A DNA stretch of 64,000 nucleotides, from positions 1-64,000 of the forward strand of contig JAGHQL010000093.1 of NCBI GenBank assembly GCA_020080175.1. The letters are read 5' to 3'. Origin of the DNA: Glutinoglossum americanum. Lineage: Eukaryota > Ascomycota > Geoglossomycetes > Geoglossales > Geoglossaceae. The notes under the pieces were generated by a model that searched no databases, was not told where the DNA came from, and was given only the letters and a program-made list of their open reading frames with translations. This document shows, piece by piece, positions 1 through 12,500 of the stretch; the first letter of the stretch is position 1, and each line of letters begins with the position of its first letter. A program made the position numbers and the translations under genes.

Positions 1-777
1 TCTGAGACTCCGTTGCGCGAGTTCGCCAAAATTGCCAACTCGTTAACTATACAGGAACGACTTTTCCCATGGAACAGGGTCGTCACGCCCAGAATTGCCA
101 CGTGCTCGCCCTCAGGGATTTAAAATTTTAAGAGACGCTCAATGTCCGAATAGCCCCCAAAGAACGCAACATTGCGCGGCGACAACCAAGTGTCGCACGA
201 GGAAACAGGGATCGGCATATTGCCTACGGATATCTAGTTGGCGATTCTAGTCGCTAGAGCCAGAGATTTCGATCCAAACAGCGGGGCATGCCCCATATCC
301 ATCCAGCACAATATTTAGATAGTTAGCGCTTCCCAAGACTGGCGGCTGGATACATATCTTCTATTCTACCTGCCGCACCTCCATGTAATAACTAGCTACA
401 TGGATTAGCCATGCGCTGCAGTCTATATATCAGCTGCTGGGTCTTTGCTCAACCCCCGTAAAACTCTTTCCGGGGACTTTGATGAGTTAATGGGCAGAGG
501 CGCTGGAGGCATGGGTGTTGGCGAGGCGCATACATGGGCTGTCCATGCTCAGCCTCACCGCTTCGTTTCCGCAAGGGGATTCACCCACGATACGGCGACC
601 ATACTTTCCAGCAAGGCTGCGCGGCGCGACCAGCCTACATTATTTATATTCAACCCGCCAGACCCTTAGCTTCCAACAACACCGACCAAGAACGGGGCGT
701 CTTGTCCATCTTCCTTGGCTATACGTCACGTTAGGGTCCCCGGTCTTCCCCGGACTTCTATCAACCCTCTGTTGGCA
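1..777. other. Left-edge intergenic sequence
   Basis: No convincing coding region is seen here. Short open frames between 445 and 860 overlap in several frames and share no recognisable domain. The stretch presumably contains the upstream region of the CorA-like gene that begins at 778; no clear TATA-type element was picked out. Confidence 0.4.
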
Positions 778-2288
778 ATGGATGATCGTGGAGAACCGGA
801 CCCTTATCGCGATAAGATCAGGGCGAGGCTGCGAGAGGCACCCGGGTTGGCAATCCTAGACCAGTTTATGCGGCTAGAGTCCCCACCACGTTTCGAGGGG
901 GGTGTATTCGATATTGATGTCCTGCACATTCTTGAGTCTGGGGAGCTCTGGCCGCCTCCCGGGACCCGTGGGACTTGTAGTACGCCTGAAGAATTTTGCG
1001 TCGCTATCGCGGAAGCGCCTCCAAATCGAATCGGCAGCTTCGCCCTCGTGGACGATATATCACCAGAGGTTATCGAGACGCTCGGAACGGAGTTCAATCT
1101 GCGTCCCGAATTCTTCGCGTTACATCTCCGAGGGACACAGTGCTATCGATCTAAAGGCAGGTTCGATAGTCCAACGTACCCCGAGTTGGAGGTTTCCCCT
1201 TCATTCCTCCAGAGGGCTCCTTTCTACTGCCTCGAGATCTGCAGACCTTATCCTTTCCCCGACGGCTCACGCGGGGTGGAGGAGGCGCGAAGATCTAGGA
1301 CTAATACTCCGAGAGGCTGTCTGCTGATGAAAGGACTGGAGAATTTGTCGATGCGGGAGAGAGTATCAGTATACAGAGCCGAAACTTCTGATGGCAAGCA
1401 AATTGGTGGGTGATGGCTCGCACTGGTTGAATATCGACAAATGCTGACTAAGACTGTTGTCTAGGCATTGTTTTAACTGACCATCTTTTGAAAAAAGAAA
1501 TCCCAACAACTGGCATAGATACCCTAACTATACTCAGAGACGAATACTTGCAAGACGGCTTCAGAGGCCCCGATAGAAGGAATCAAGTATCTTGCAGGGA
1601 GGAGGTGACGTGGTATATCCAGACCCTCAAGCCCTCGGAAAGAAAATCTCTGTTTAACCCAAAGATCCTAATAATCCGCCCGCTTCTCCACGTCATAATA
1701 GCCACAAACTCCTGGTTCGTGAGCGAATACCGCTTCAATCTTACTCGGATCAACGGTTTACAACACGACGACATGTTCCCCAATTCCTGCCTCGACAGCG
1801 TCGCGCGGTACCTCCACCTTAGTCTCTATTACCACTTGAAACACCTGAAGAACAACCTCAGGGTTGTGGGGGCGAAAGGGGGTATCGGCGGCGAGGATGG
1901 CATGCTTAGTGATATCCGCAATTTAGAGGATGATATGGAAACTCTGTTCGGCAGAGGGGAGCACGAAGCCAAGTTACTAGGTTCTAGACAGACTATGGAG
2001 CAGACAAGGGCATCGGTATTACAGGCAAGACAGGTCAACTTATTGGCGAAGATTGGTACAATATTTGTGCCTCTAAACATCGCCGCTGCGGTTCTGGCCA
2101 TCCCTGGTCCTTGGTATAGGCTGGTAATTTGGGTTGGATTCGCTGTAGTTAGTATTTCAGCTATTTGCTTCTTTATGCTTTGGACCAGACGCGAAGGCCC
2201 GGGTGAGGGCCTAGGTACGGAGATGCTGAAGCTGGTGAGGTTTAGCAATCGCCAACGACGTGGGGAGAGGTCCGGGGGGGAAGTTTAA
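778..2288 (+). CDS. CorA-like two-TM membrane protein
   Basis: Predicted as join(778..1405, 1465..2288), 483 aa. The 59-bp intron has donor GTGGGT, a CTGAC branch-like motif and acceptor CTAG, and the phase is kept across it. The N-terminal two thirds is a soluble region with the FALHL-type motif and 'pfyclEicRPY'-like stretch seen in fungal CorA-like proteins. The C-terminus has a coiled-coil-prone helix (about residues 355-395) followed by two hydrophobic segments around LLAKIGTIFVPLNIAAAVLAI and LVIWVGFAVVSISAICFFML. This is the layout of the CorA Mg2+ transporter-like superfamily; many fungal members lack the GMN signature, and I do not see one here, so metal transport should not be assumed. 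The ATG at 778 is the first in frame; an upstream exon cannot be excluded. Confidence 0.72.
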
Positions 2289-2414
2289 CGCGATGCATTA
2301 GTAACCCGTTATGTTGCCGGGTAGCGACTTACCGTCATGTAATTGGGAAGGCGCGTATACAATGGCATTGGCATTAGCAAAGAAGGAGTATCGTATGTAG
2401 AGTTTCTAGAATAG

Positions 2415-3825
2415 AGTCCGAGAGGGCCAATCGGGACGCTTTTCGCGACTCGGACACATCAATGCCGCGCGACCACAATACATAGGCCGCTACCAAAAGT
2501 ATACTGCCCTTCTGGATTCTCATCAGCCTGCACGATATCTCGAACGGGCGAAAACTCTCTACCATCATCCGTTGATAACGCGTACAGTACAGTCTGGAGT
2601 CTTCTGGAACCAGGTGAAACAGCTGTGCTCTGCTGTCTATCGTGAGTAACCTTTACTCTTTGACCCTTGCGCGCACTGAGATGACCATAGATTGCTAACT
2701 GAAAGTTCAATTATCATCAGTGAATATGTTTGCCATACAGGTCTTGGGGGTTGGTGCGTATGGAGTGGAACGTCTGGCTATGCCTTTTCAGGGGTGGTGT
2801 ACGGCACTAAATGCGCTCCTACATTCACCACTCTCACTCATGGGGGCCTAACGACCGTCCGGAGTGACGAAGATGGAGTGGTGCTCGTTACACGGGGTCA
2901 ATACACTCCACCAAGGACAACGTCTCAATCCACGCAGGGATTAACACTTCAACCTACACAGACTAAAACCCAGCAGTCCACACGATCCACATTCAAGGTT
3001 AGGATCTCAGTAGGCATTCTCGTCCCCCTAGCTGTTATTGTTACCGCCGTTGTCTCGTTCTATCTCTGGCGCCGCCGCTTGCAAAAACCAGGACAGAGTG
3101 AGCCCAGTCATGGTGTATCGTACGGCGACGCCGGAGGGAGATCCGATATGGTCTCATCAGAGAAGCCTGAACTAGAGGCCGGTCACAGAGTAGCGACCGG
3201 GGGCATGGGAGGGAGCGGATCTGATAGGGGTGAGATGGAGCCACAGGTGACAGAACTTGCAAGCGTTCTGTCTACAACTGAAACGGCTACTGAACTGGCA
3301 GGCCAGCAGCTGGATGAGTCCGTGGATGGACATGGCCAGAACCGTGCAACTCCTACCGGACCTGCTGCCCAACACGAGCTTGAGAATAATGAACAGAGAC
3401 AGATCACAGAATTGGATGCCACCAACCACTCAAATTTGCCGCAGGGAGGGTTCAGAGACAGTTGTGCGTTGGTTGAGGCACCATCTGACGGCGGTAATAC
3501 ATCATCAATCCCTTCGCAGCAGCCACCCCCCAGTGCTCCACAGCAATGGGTCGAGCCCTCAGATAAGAACGGCCAGCACCTCTTGGACGGCCGGTTAGAG
3601 TTCCTCACTCATACCCTACCTGAATCTAGCGCTAGGGCTGCAGCATCTAGGGTCAACCAAGACGCCAATTCGGCCCAATTAGAGAAACTCAGGGCTGAGG
3701 AGGCAAGACTAGAGGCGCACATATCGCGGATTCAGGACTTGGTAAGGCTTGACCAGGAGCGCCAGAAGGTGAGGGAGGAAATTCGGAGGCTCGAAGCAGA
3801 GAATAATCCGCAACAGCAATACTAA
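2415..3825 (+). CDS. Single-pass membrane protein with Cys-rich ectodomain
   Basis: The well-supported part is join(~2415..2641, 2721..3825): a 79-bp intron with GTGAGT donor and ATCATCAG acceptor keeps the frame. No ATG is found in the first exon after an upstream in-frame stop near 2414, so a further 5' exon (probably with the signal peptide) is missing. The ectodomain has spaced Cys motifs (KVYCPSGF, ETAVLCCLSEYVC, GGWCVW) seen in a family of uncharacterised fungal surface proteins. A Thr/Gln-rich stalk, one TM helix (IVPLAVIVTAVVSFYLW-like) and an RRR stop-transfer follow. The cytoplasmic tail is long and acidic and ends in a charged coiled coil (LEKLRAEEARLEAHI and on). A sensor or surface role is only an inference. 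Confidence 0.6.
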
Positions 3826-4187
3826 ATATCACCCGACCAACACGTTTAATCATCTTCTCGAGCTACTTCCTAGTCTCAGTTCTTTCCTCTTTTTCTCGTA
3901 GTATTTGGGTGAATCAGGCCAAATACCACCTCAAGTTGCATAGAGAATCCAGCCTTCGATGGCGGCGATAAGGCTCTAGGCAACACTAAACACCAAACAC
4001 AAAGGGAAGTCTTTCGCTATCAGTAGTCGACGGGAATTTCTGCGATCGCTTTCAAGCGCCGAGTGTTGCGATGAGCCAGCCGTGGGCCATGTAGAATAGG
4101 CTTGATCGAGTTGGGTCGAAAGATGCGGTAGAGGGGCACTTCAGCCGCAAGATGCGAAGGGATTTGAGACATTCGCTTCTCGTTAAG
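3826..4187. other. Intergenic, 3' ends facing
   Basis: Nothing coding is seen in this stretch between the single-pass membrane protein gene and the minus-strand DUF6604-like fragment. It probably holds the 3' untranslated region of the former. Confidence 0.4.
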
Positions 4188-4403
4188 TCAGTCGAGAGCT
4201 TCCTTCCTGGCTCTGCCTTTGAGACGACCAGAAGTTGAAGGGGTGTTCGCGACAGTTACGGAGCTCTCGGCGTCGGTCCCTTTCGAAGCCCGAGTTTCGG
4301 GTTGATATCCGCACTGCTCCGCGGTATCAGGAAGCCATTGAGCAATTTGGTCTGTTTGCTTCTTGTAGAGCTGGTAGGTTTGGGTGAAGAAAGCGGATGA
4401 CAT
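4188..4403 (-). pseudogene. Fragment of a DUF6604-type gene
   Basis: A 71-residue minus-strand frame begins MSSAFFTQTYQLYKKQ and continues into a WLPDTAEQCGY motif and a GRLKGRARKEA segment. Aromatic-Lys-rich 'Y..YK..T....WL...A...GY' followed by 'L.GKARK' is the N-terminal signature of the fungal DUF6604 family, whose members are normally many hundreds of residues long. The frame stops at 4188 and no continuation with family character is found downstream, so this looks like a broken remnant, although an unrecognised splice junction is possible. It fits with other remnants of fungal STAND-like genes in the window. Confidence 0.4.
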
Positions 4404-6318
4404 CGTGCCTAGTTCCTTAGTTGAGGCGCTTGCTTGAATCAAAGGATGTGGGTGGGACGTTTGACGTGTGGCGTCTGACGTCCCTTATGGCAAAATCCCT
4501 ATTTACACTGTTTGTGTGCTGAAGGCTGACCTTCAAGTACTTTTATTGGGAGGACATGTAGAGAGAATGAAAAAAGCAAGACTAGAATCTTTGCCGCCTT
4601 TGACTATATACAAAGTGCCAAGAAACTAAGCCAGGCAGTTAGGGCTCCTCACCAAGCCCTCATCGCCTCCGCCCGATTCCTTACTCCTCAGCGCCCCCTC
4701 AGCACCCCCTTTCAATACGCGCCTACTTTTCGTGTCAACACGGAGCCGATTTCAAACACGTCACAACTCACTCACAACGATCGCACAAAATCTGCAATTG
4801 CAGATTTGAAGCCTCAAGAGCGCCCCGATTTTAGCAATACTGCTAAAAAGCGATTGTTGAATTCAAAAGGCAGTTCTGTAGGGGATAACAAAGGCAGATT
4901 CTCTCGGCAGAATTATACTTCAGCGGAATGGCATCGTATTCCGCATTCAATCACCTTATTATTTACGTTTTCAATTCGAGTAGGGAGAACCTTTGACCAC
5001 CCGCATTCCAATACAACTGCCACGCCACTTCAATTTTCGATTTTTATCCCTTACAGCTTTTATTCTAATCTGTCTAACCTGGTAATTCCAAACCCACAGC
5101 CCTCGCCTTGGAAGTGGATAGGTGTCGCGTCAAAAAAGCGAGCAAACGGCATCGACGCAACTTCGAGATGGCGGTCGGATCGTAACGAGTTGAGAAGGAG
5201 AGTACATTTAAATGGTACTTATTCACCCTCTAGCACCTTGTCTATAACCTATGACATTGTTTGCCTTCCTTCATGCTGGGTACAATTCTCTGAGCCACAG
5301 CGGGGATGCAGATGAAACTATTCCTTTTTCCGGATGGCGTGAGGCGGCAGGATAGATCCGCCGTGGCATCTACAAATACAGCGAACTCCACCAAACCATA
5401 TTCTGGTGTTTTGAGCCTCGGTTTTTCGGTCGCAAAATGCAGTCTGGGCAGTAGTAGATTGTTAAAGAAAAGCCTCAGTTAGAGGCAGCTAAAGACTCTG
5501 GTTGAGCGACAACTAAAAGAAACCACCTCCAAATTCTAGATTGTTTGAGTGCACGGCGCCTCACGGAAGGAAAGAAACAAATGCCAGGATTTACGCCTTA
5601 TCCACTCTATTTGCCAAACGTGTCATAATTATTATTTCCTTCTATTCTGCATCTTGAAATCTCGGGCTGTTGGGGGAGAAGCCGAAAAGACCCTGCAACG
5701 TCCGTGCGTTAATACTTCTTCTAGGCAACCAAGGCTTTGCGCACCGCGAGGTGGTGGGAGAATAGGCATTTACTTCGTATTCGTGAAATGAGGGTTTTGC
5801 TGTCCGCGCCTTTCTACGCTATGGATCTGCTGCAAAGCTGCCAGACCACAAAATACATCGGCTGCAACCACCCGGCATGCCAGACGAGAATCCCCTGATG
5901 GCCCAAGGATTCAAACCTTATTTACCCTCGATTCTGCGCTCACGGCAACCCAGCCGGGACGCACAACAACCACGATACCTTCGCGGTCGATGGAGGAGAT
6001 ACAATGCCCCATAGCACGCGTTTTGCCTGGCTGATTTGGTTGAGATGGCGGGAATAAGCGCAATGGCGGTCGACGCGACAAGAGCACAGAAGAGCCAGAG
6101 AGGATAGCTCAACGGGTGATATAATCCTGGCGTTTGTTCCCTTCCGCGAGGCCATGTGGAGTATGTCAGCTTAGCATGTCAAATAATCCGTATCCGTATC
6201 CGTATATGGCAACTGAATGATCAGGTTGCCGCTGCTCGGTCTTTGTCGCTCTTGCGATACCGTTCCCCAGCGGCCCGTGGCACAGTTTCTTCTGACTTCC
6301 TGTTCTCCCTTCTAACAC

Positions 6319-6324
<6 letters not shown>
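4404..6324. other. Gene-poor region with hairpins
   Basis: No supported gene. The open frame across 4806..5315 starts only at TTG and shows no domain, so I do not call it. Three short inverted repeats cluster at its left end (4788..4807, 4829..4848, 4923..4944) and suggest a decayed mobile element. From about 5550 to 6300 I see nothing identifiable; the right end is upstream sequence of the chitinase gene. Confidence 0.4.
4788..4944. repeat. Cluster of three perfect hairpins
   Basis: 4788..4807 is a perfect 20-base palindrome (AAATCTGCAATTGCAGATTT). 4829..4848 is an 8-bp stem (TTTTAGCA/TGCTAAAA) with a four-base loop. 4923..4944 is a 7-bp stem (GCGGAAT/ATTCCGC). The last hairpin recurs with its 3' flank at 9361..9382, mostly with transition differences, which suggests a dispersed element. 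Confidence 0.5.

Positions 6325-6362
<38 letters not shown>
6325..6362 (+). repeat. (CT)n microsatellite upstream of chitinase
   Basis: A run of CT dinucleotides interrupted only near its start lies about 160 bp before the chitinase ATG. Pyrimidine-rich tracts are common in promoters and 5' leaders of filamentous fungi; a promoter role is inference. Confidence 0.85.
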
Positions 6363-6364
<2 letters not shown>

Positions 6365-6519
6365 TTTGCTCCCCTCCTTCACGGACCTGCCACTCACTCT
6401 GCAGACCATTGTCTGCGTTCACTCGTTGACGGACATTGTTAATACCACATTCGCTCCTTAGGCTTCGGTCGTACGTTCTTTTCAAGACTATTTCATACTT
6501 AAATATTTTTCAAGTAATC

Positions 6520-8805
6520 ATGCTGCGGCAGCCTCAATTATCCCTAAATATCGCCGTATTCCTCTCCTTATTTTCTGTCCTCATTAGTGCCTTCGATCTG
6601 ACTACCCGCACCAATGTTGCTGTATATTGGGTATGTCGTCTTAGAGATGCCCGTCGGTGGGCATGGATGTGCTAATAGGCCACTTTTCTTTCAGGGTCAA
6701 GGCGGCGGCCAGGAGAGACTAGGCCACTACTGCCAGTCGACCAGCATTGACATTATTCCAATCGGATTCGTGAACGTTTTCCCACAGCAGGGTCCAGGAG
6801 GGTATCCTGGGTCAAACTTTGGCAATGCGTGCGGCGGTTATTACAAAATAAATGGCACGGAAACCTTGTTTCTGGAAAGTTGTCCCTTGATTGAGGCCGA
6901 CATCATAGCATGCCAGTCCCTCGGGAAAAAGATCTTCATCTCCCTAGGCGGAGCAACCCCTGGAAATAACCACCTCAGTGGGGCCCAGTCCGCGGAAGAC
7001 TTTGCTGACTTTCTCTGGAGCGCGTTCGGGCCCCAGGATCCCAGCTGGACCGGCCCTCGACCATTTGGGTCTGCTGTGGTTGACGGCTTTGATCTCGACA
7101 TCGAGAGCGGTGCTAGCGAAGGTATCGCCGCTCTAGTTAACCGGTTGCGGGGGGTATTTTCACAGTCGCCAGACAAGACTTACTATATCTCTGGTGCTCC
7201 TCAATGTCCCATTCCTGATCCGCAACTTGGCGACGCAATCGCGAACTCGTGGTTCGACTTCATCTGGGTTCAATTCTATAATACTCATCCGTGCTCCGCT
7301 CGTGATTATATTAGTTCTGGCTCAGGCAGCAGTTTCAATTACGGCGAGTGGGTCCAGGTCATTAAGGGTTCGATGAATCCCAATGCAAAACTCTTTATTG
7401 GTCTGCCCGGCGGCCCGACAGCAGTGGAGGACCCCACGTTCTACCTTGGCCCAACCGATGTTGGAACGATTGTGGAGCACTTCATGCCGTCATATCCATC
7501 TCAGTTCGGTGGCATAATGCTCTGGGACGCAAAAAGCTCCGGAGATAACGTCGTCGCTGGCGAAGTATTCGCCGACTGCGTTAAGGCGATCTTGCTCTCT
7601 GCCCAAACCAAAATATACACGAGCACCAGCACCACGCCCATGTCCACGTATATCACGCCATCGACAGCTACAACGACAGAGCTGAGCACAACTACTAAGG
7701 CCTCGAGCACAACGACCACTAAAGACTGGGCCACAACAACCACCGAGGAGACGAGCACATCTACTAAGGCCTCGAGCACTACAACCACTAGAGCTTCGAC
7801 CACAACTACTATAGCCTGGAGCACAGTAACCACTAAAGACTGGACCACAACAACCACCGAGGAGCCGAGCACAACTACTAAGGATGGGAACTGGACCACC
7901 AAAACATCGAGCACAACGACCACCAAAGACTGGGCCACAACAACTATTGAGGAGCTGAGCACGGATACTGAGGATTGGAGCTGGACTACTGAGGCTTCGG
8001 CGACAACGACTACTGTTGGCTCGGCTACAACAACTACGGAGGAATCAAGCTCAGCTCCGTCCACTTACTCATATTCCACAATTCACTCGGCCGTCTACAT
8101 CACTACCGTGGTGACTAGTAAGTGCCCCCCCCCTTACTATCGATTAAGTCCGACCTACTCGAGCACCAATGCTAAAGAGTGGCCCCCATAGCTGAATACG
8201 TTGACATCTGTCCTACGGGCTTAACGACTATCACGGAAACCTATACCACCCTCATCTGTCCAACCGCAACCACGACTCCTGTCATTCCAGAAGGCTGGAC
8301 GACAGTGGTGACCGTTTGCAGCCACTGCTATCCAACACCTACGGTCGTCACCCTGACCCTGCCGCAAACTAAGGTTGCCACCGAGACTCCCATGGATTAC
8401 GCGACACCCTCCTATGCAGTCCCCACCCTCGCACTTAAACCAGGCTCAGGCTCATCGACAGGAATAGCTCCTATCATGACACCCATATCGAAATTTGCAA
8501 CCAGCACCAAGACCAGCATTCCCGTCAACGGGGGTCCCTCACTGTCGTTGCCAAAGGCACCGGTTGCTCAGACCATCACACAAGTCCCACCAGCACCCTG
8601 CTATGGTCCCAACTGCCCTGCGAGCCCTAGCTCCGTTGGCAAGAACGGGACAAGTGTGTATGTTGATAGTTCTGGGACTGCGGGACCTAGCAATCCGTAC
8701 GATGGTGCGGTTCCAAAACCGTTTACGGGGGCTGCGATGAAGATGAGTGTTGATATGTTGGGTGCGGTAGTGATGGGTGCTGTTGGATTTGTGTTGACGC
8801 TTTAA
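6520..8805 (+). CDS. GH18 chitinase with Ser/Thr-rich tail and GPI signal
   Basis: Predicted join(6520..6630, 6695..8117, 8192..8805), 715 aa. Introns of 64 and 74 bp have donors GTATGT and GTAAGT, acceptors TTTCAG and CCATAG, and keep phase. The protein starts with a signal peptide (residues 1 to about 24), followed by NVAVYWGQGGGQERLGHYC, typical of fungal/plant class III GH18 enzymes. The SLGG motif and the catalytic DGFDLDIE (about residues 167-174, acid/base Glu174) are intact, so it should hydrolyse beta-1,4-linked chitin in the cell wall. A Thr-rich region of imperfect repeats (KDWATTTTEE-like units, about 345-510) follows, then a conserved-looking Cys-containing module (EYVDICPTGLTTITETYTT) and a hydrophobic C-terminus (MLGAVVMGAVGFVLTL) consistent with a GPI anchor. 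It resembles wall-bound chitinases such as yeast Cts1 and the ChiA types of aspergilli; I do not assign a symbol. Confidence 0.9.
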
Positions 8806-9563
8806 AATAATTGTTGAGCCATGTGTTGAGATTTTAATGGGGACTTTATGTCGGAAGAGAAGAGAGGTATCGGATTACTAGAAACGGTTTGAACACAAGC
8901 CGCTGATCGACATCTATAGATGTACTGGGGCAATTTATACATATAATTCTACATATAGTTCTATACCCAATACAACCTAGATCTTAGGCTCCAGCACAGG
9001 AAGCTTTACATGTTGACGCAAGAATCTGCTCTGTTCCGGTTGCATGAGGCGCCACAGCCACTAGCAGACTTTGGATGCGCCCAAGCGAAAAAGCCCATCC
9101 TTGTGGCAAAGCGCATTGCAGTTGTAACGATAGGATCAAAGGCTCGAAAGGCAGGAAGGATAAGAAGGGGGGCAAGACCAACTCCCGCCGCGGAAGCCGT
9201 ACCATCCGACGTCTACTCAGGAGAGTCTATTACGCTGGAATAGATGCATTAGGATGCCAGAACGAATGCAAGCACTCTAATGCTTGAATGACTGCATCCG
9301 CTCGACTTAAAGCATGCAGGTCCGAAAGCATGCCCGCTGGTATGCAGATCCATTACTTAGGCGGAGTGGCGTTGTATTCCGCGTTCAATTACCCCGCTGT
9401 TTTTATATTTAATTCAAGCATGAGAGCCGCTATTCTTATGATACTTTAATTAATCTAATTCTATGCTTCTTACTATACAAGACATCACTAATACAACTAA
9501 TACAACAATACATCAGGCTCGTTGCAGGTGAGCCCTACCGATCCCCATCCCTAGTCATCTTTC
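8806..9563. other. Intergenic with copy of dispersed hairpin motif
   Basis: This lies between the 3' ends of the chitinase and ABC transporter genes. No gene is seen. At 9361..9382 a GCGGAGT...ATTCCGC hairpin with following TTCAATTACC matches the motif at 4923..4956, differing mainly by A/G and C/T changes. Confidence 0.5.
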
Positions 9564-12500
9564 CTATCCCGGTGCCAATTTGCTGCTTTCATCCTCAAAG
9601 AAATCCTCCCGCTTGATACCGCTACGTTCACACATTCCCCGGAAAATCGAGCCAGCTTGGTCGTATAGATTTAGTGGAGTATCAAGCTCCACAATTCGCC
9701 CTGCGTCCATTACGCAGATACGATCATAGTGGAAAATAGTGCGTAGACGATGCGCAATACATAGCAGCGTTTTACCCTTAAATCCCATGGCAATTGTACG
9801 TTGGATCCTCCGGTCGGTTTCCATGTCCACTGAGCTCGTTGCTTCGTCGCAAACAATGATCTGACTACCGCGAACCAGCGCGCGTGCTAACGCCACCAGC
9901 TGGCGCTGGCCAAGACTGAAATTCAAGCCCTCCTCTTCAACGGCGGCGTCAAGGTGTATCCGTCCGGCGGACTTGTCATCTAGGGTAGCGTCCTCGGCGA
10001 CCAAATAGCTCTGTCGTAGAGCGGACCATAGTTCCAGGTCAGTATGCTCGCCGAAGGGGTCGATATTAGACCGGATGGTACCCCGGAATAGTGTAGGGTC
10101 CTGTGGAATGATCGACAAACGGGAGCGGAGGTCGTGAAGGCCAACAGTACCTATGTTAACACCATCGATAGTAATAGAACCATGTGAAAGTTCGACAAGC
10201 CGGAATAGGGTGGACATGATGCTGGATTTCCCAGCGCCTGTCCGGCCGACTATCCCGATCCGCTCGCCTCCTTTAACATGCAGGCTTACCCCCCGAAGAA
10301 CAAGAGGCAGACCTTCTCTGTACTTCATCTGCACGTCCGAGAACACGATCTCCCCCTTTTCTGGCCAAGAAGGACGAACTGTCCCGAGGTGTAAGGGCGC
10401 CTCTTCCTCCAGCTGGGTACCATAGTAGTGAATGCGCTCCGTAGAGTTCATGGCATTTTCCACCTCAGCGAGCTGTCTAACCGTAAATTGAATTATCTGT
10501 ACAATAGACAACATATACGATAGGACTAGGCCGCTGATGCTAGGCGGGACACTGAACCTCGACGTGACAACAAGGATTCCAGTAGTCATAACGAGCATAT
10601 TGCCAATAGCATCGAGTCGCACAGTGAGCCATCTCTGATTGGCAAATGTCAGGAAGTAGGCCGCGTCCATCTCATCAATAGCATTCCGGAGGTTCCGGGT
10701 AAAACGATCCTGTAAACCATAGGCCCGGATGCAAGCCGTGCCAAGCAACGCTTCCCCAAACCGGGCAAACACGTTAGAGCGCAATACGGATTCATGCCGT
10801 TTAACTTCACGCGCCGAAGCCCGATAGTAGCTGGCAGAGTAGATGAATACCAGGAACAGGGGGACAAGAGCAACAGCAAACTGTGTATCTCTTAGTTGTA
10901 GTTTCCTACTCCCAACGCCATTAGAGTACTCACATAGGGGAAGTAGACGGTGATCAGAATGAAGACGGCTATGATCACTAGAGAAGGGTTAGCAACACTT
11001 TGCAAGGTGGATGTAAGAACATACTGGACAACGATAGGAGGTACATCCGTATTGCATCTGTCAAATTATTATCCATGGTATCAGCGTCCTTTGAGAACCT
11101 GTTTGTAATACGGCCAAGTGGCGTTGTATCAAAGAACGACATGGGAGCACGCAAAGTGCGCCTCATCGCACGGTGAAGCATAGCCTTGCTTGCAGTCGTA
11201 CCGGCTATCGTGAGGGTAATAGAGAACCAGAATATGAGAAGCGCTTGAACCACACTCAACCCCACATATCCGCCGATCTTGACAGAGGTTAGCTTTCCAA
11301 TCCCAGTAACAGACACTGTAGCAGCATACATACATATTGACCCGTAGACAAACGCCATTTACCCGCGGACCACCACGAGAGCCACAAGCCCGTCACGATG
11401 TTGCCGGCCTGCGAGATGATCAACAGCGCAAGCGCTAAGGGAGCGTTCAGAATGTTGCCAGATGCAGAGATGTATGCCCCATAAACACTCCATGGCACAC
11501 TAGATACGGCCCGTTCCTCAACCTGCATCAGCGCGCCCCCATTTTTCTTTGGCTCCGGGGAGCCTTTTAGGTAGTCGTCAATCTTGTCACCATCAGGGCC
11601 CTTCTCCTCCCCTTTCTCTTCCTGCGATATCCTGGCCATCATGGTTGAAAAGGCTTCATTATGAGTAATCAGGTTCTTGAAAGTGTCTATAGCCACGATC
11701 TCACCCTCTTCTAGCCAGATAATTCTGTCACACCGGCTAAGGACATGAAGCTGGTTTGTTGCCAGGATCCGGCACTTGTCTTTTAGGAGCCCACATATCG
11801 CATGATCAAAAATGTGACGACCGACATGTGCATCCACAGCGGAAAGAGGGTCATCTAAGAGAACGATATCAGCACCAAAATATATTGCTCTCGCGATATT
11901 CAACCGCTGCCTCTGACCCCCCGAGACCGTAATTCCGCGCTCGCCGATCTCCGTAAGGTCACCATCAGCCAGGACCTCAATATCCGGTCGAAGAGCACAA
12001 GCGTCGAGAACATTAAGGTACCATTCGGCATCATAAGGTCTCCCAAAAAGTATGTTGTCTTTGATAGTTGCATTCTGAATCCAAGCATATTGGGGACAGA
12101 AGCTTCGAGGTGCTCCCATTGTCATTCGCCCGTTCGTCATACGCATGTCGCCCGCAAGGGCAGCCAGAAGCGAGCTCTTGCCAGACCCAACCCCGCCAAT
12201 AACAGCTATAAGCTCTTTCCGACCAATAGAGAAACCCAGGTCGCTAAGCTTGAACGGCTCCTGCTCGGCGAGCAGAGGAGAGCTGGCTGTGCGGTCATTC
12301 GTTCGCGGAACCGGACCCCCCTCGCTCATTGCTGCCTCTCGGCCACGGCTAGATTCTGGTGCCTCTGGTGCATCAGGGACAGTCGTTCTCTCCCACGTAA
12401 ACGAAGCACCTTTCATTTCCACAGCATTTTTTCCCTCAAAGTCCCAGATTGTTTCGTCTTTGGTTTCCTCGGCGGATAGGTATTCCTGGATGCGGCAAAT

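Noticed and set aside
4806-5315. 169-codon open frame on the plus strand
   Set aside because: It begins only with TTG, has no domain and lies in hairpin-rich, repeat-like sequence; no splice or start context supports it.
5885-5990. Possible tRNA T-arm (minus strand, AAGGTTTGAATCCTT)
   Set aside because: The T-arm is good, but no matching A-box, anticodon arm or complementary acceptor strand is found at the right spacing.
7501-8064. 187-codon minus-strand frame inside the chitinase gene
   Set aside because: It is the antisense of the Thr-rich repeats (Val-rich shadow) of a clear GH18 gene.
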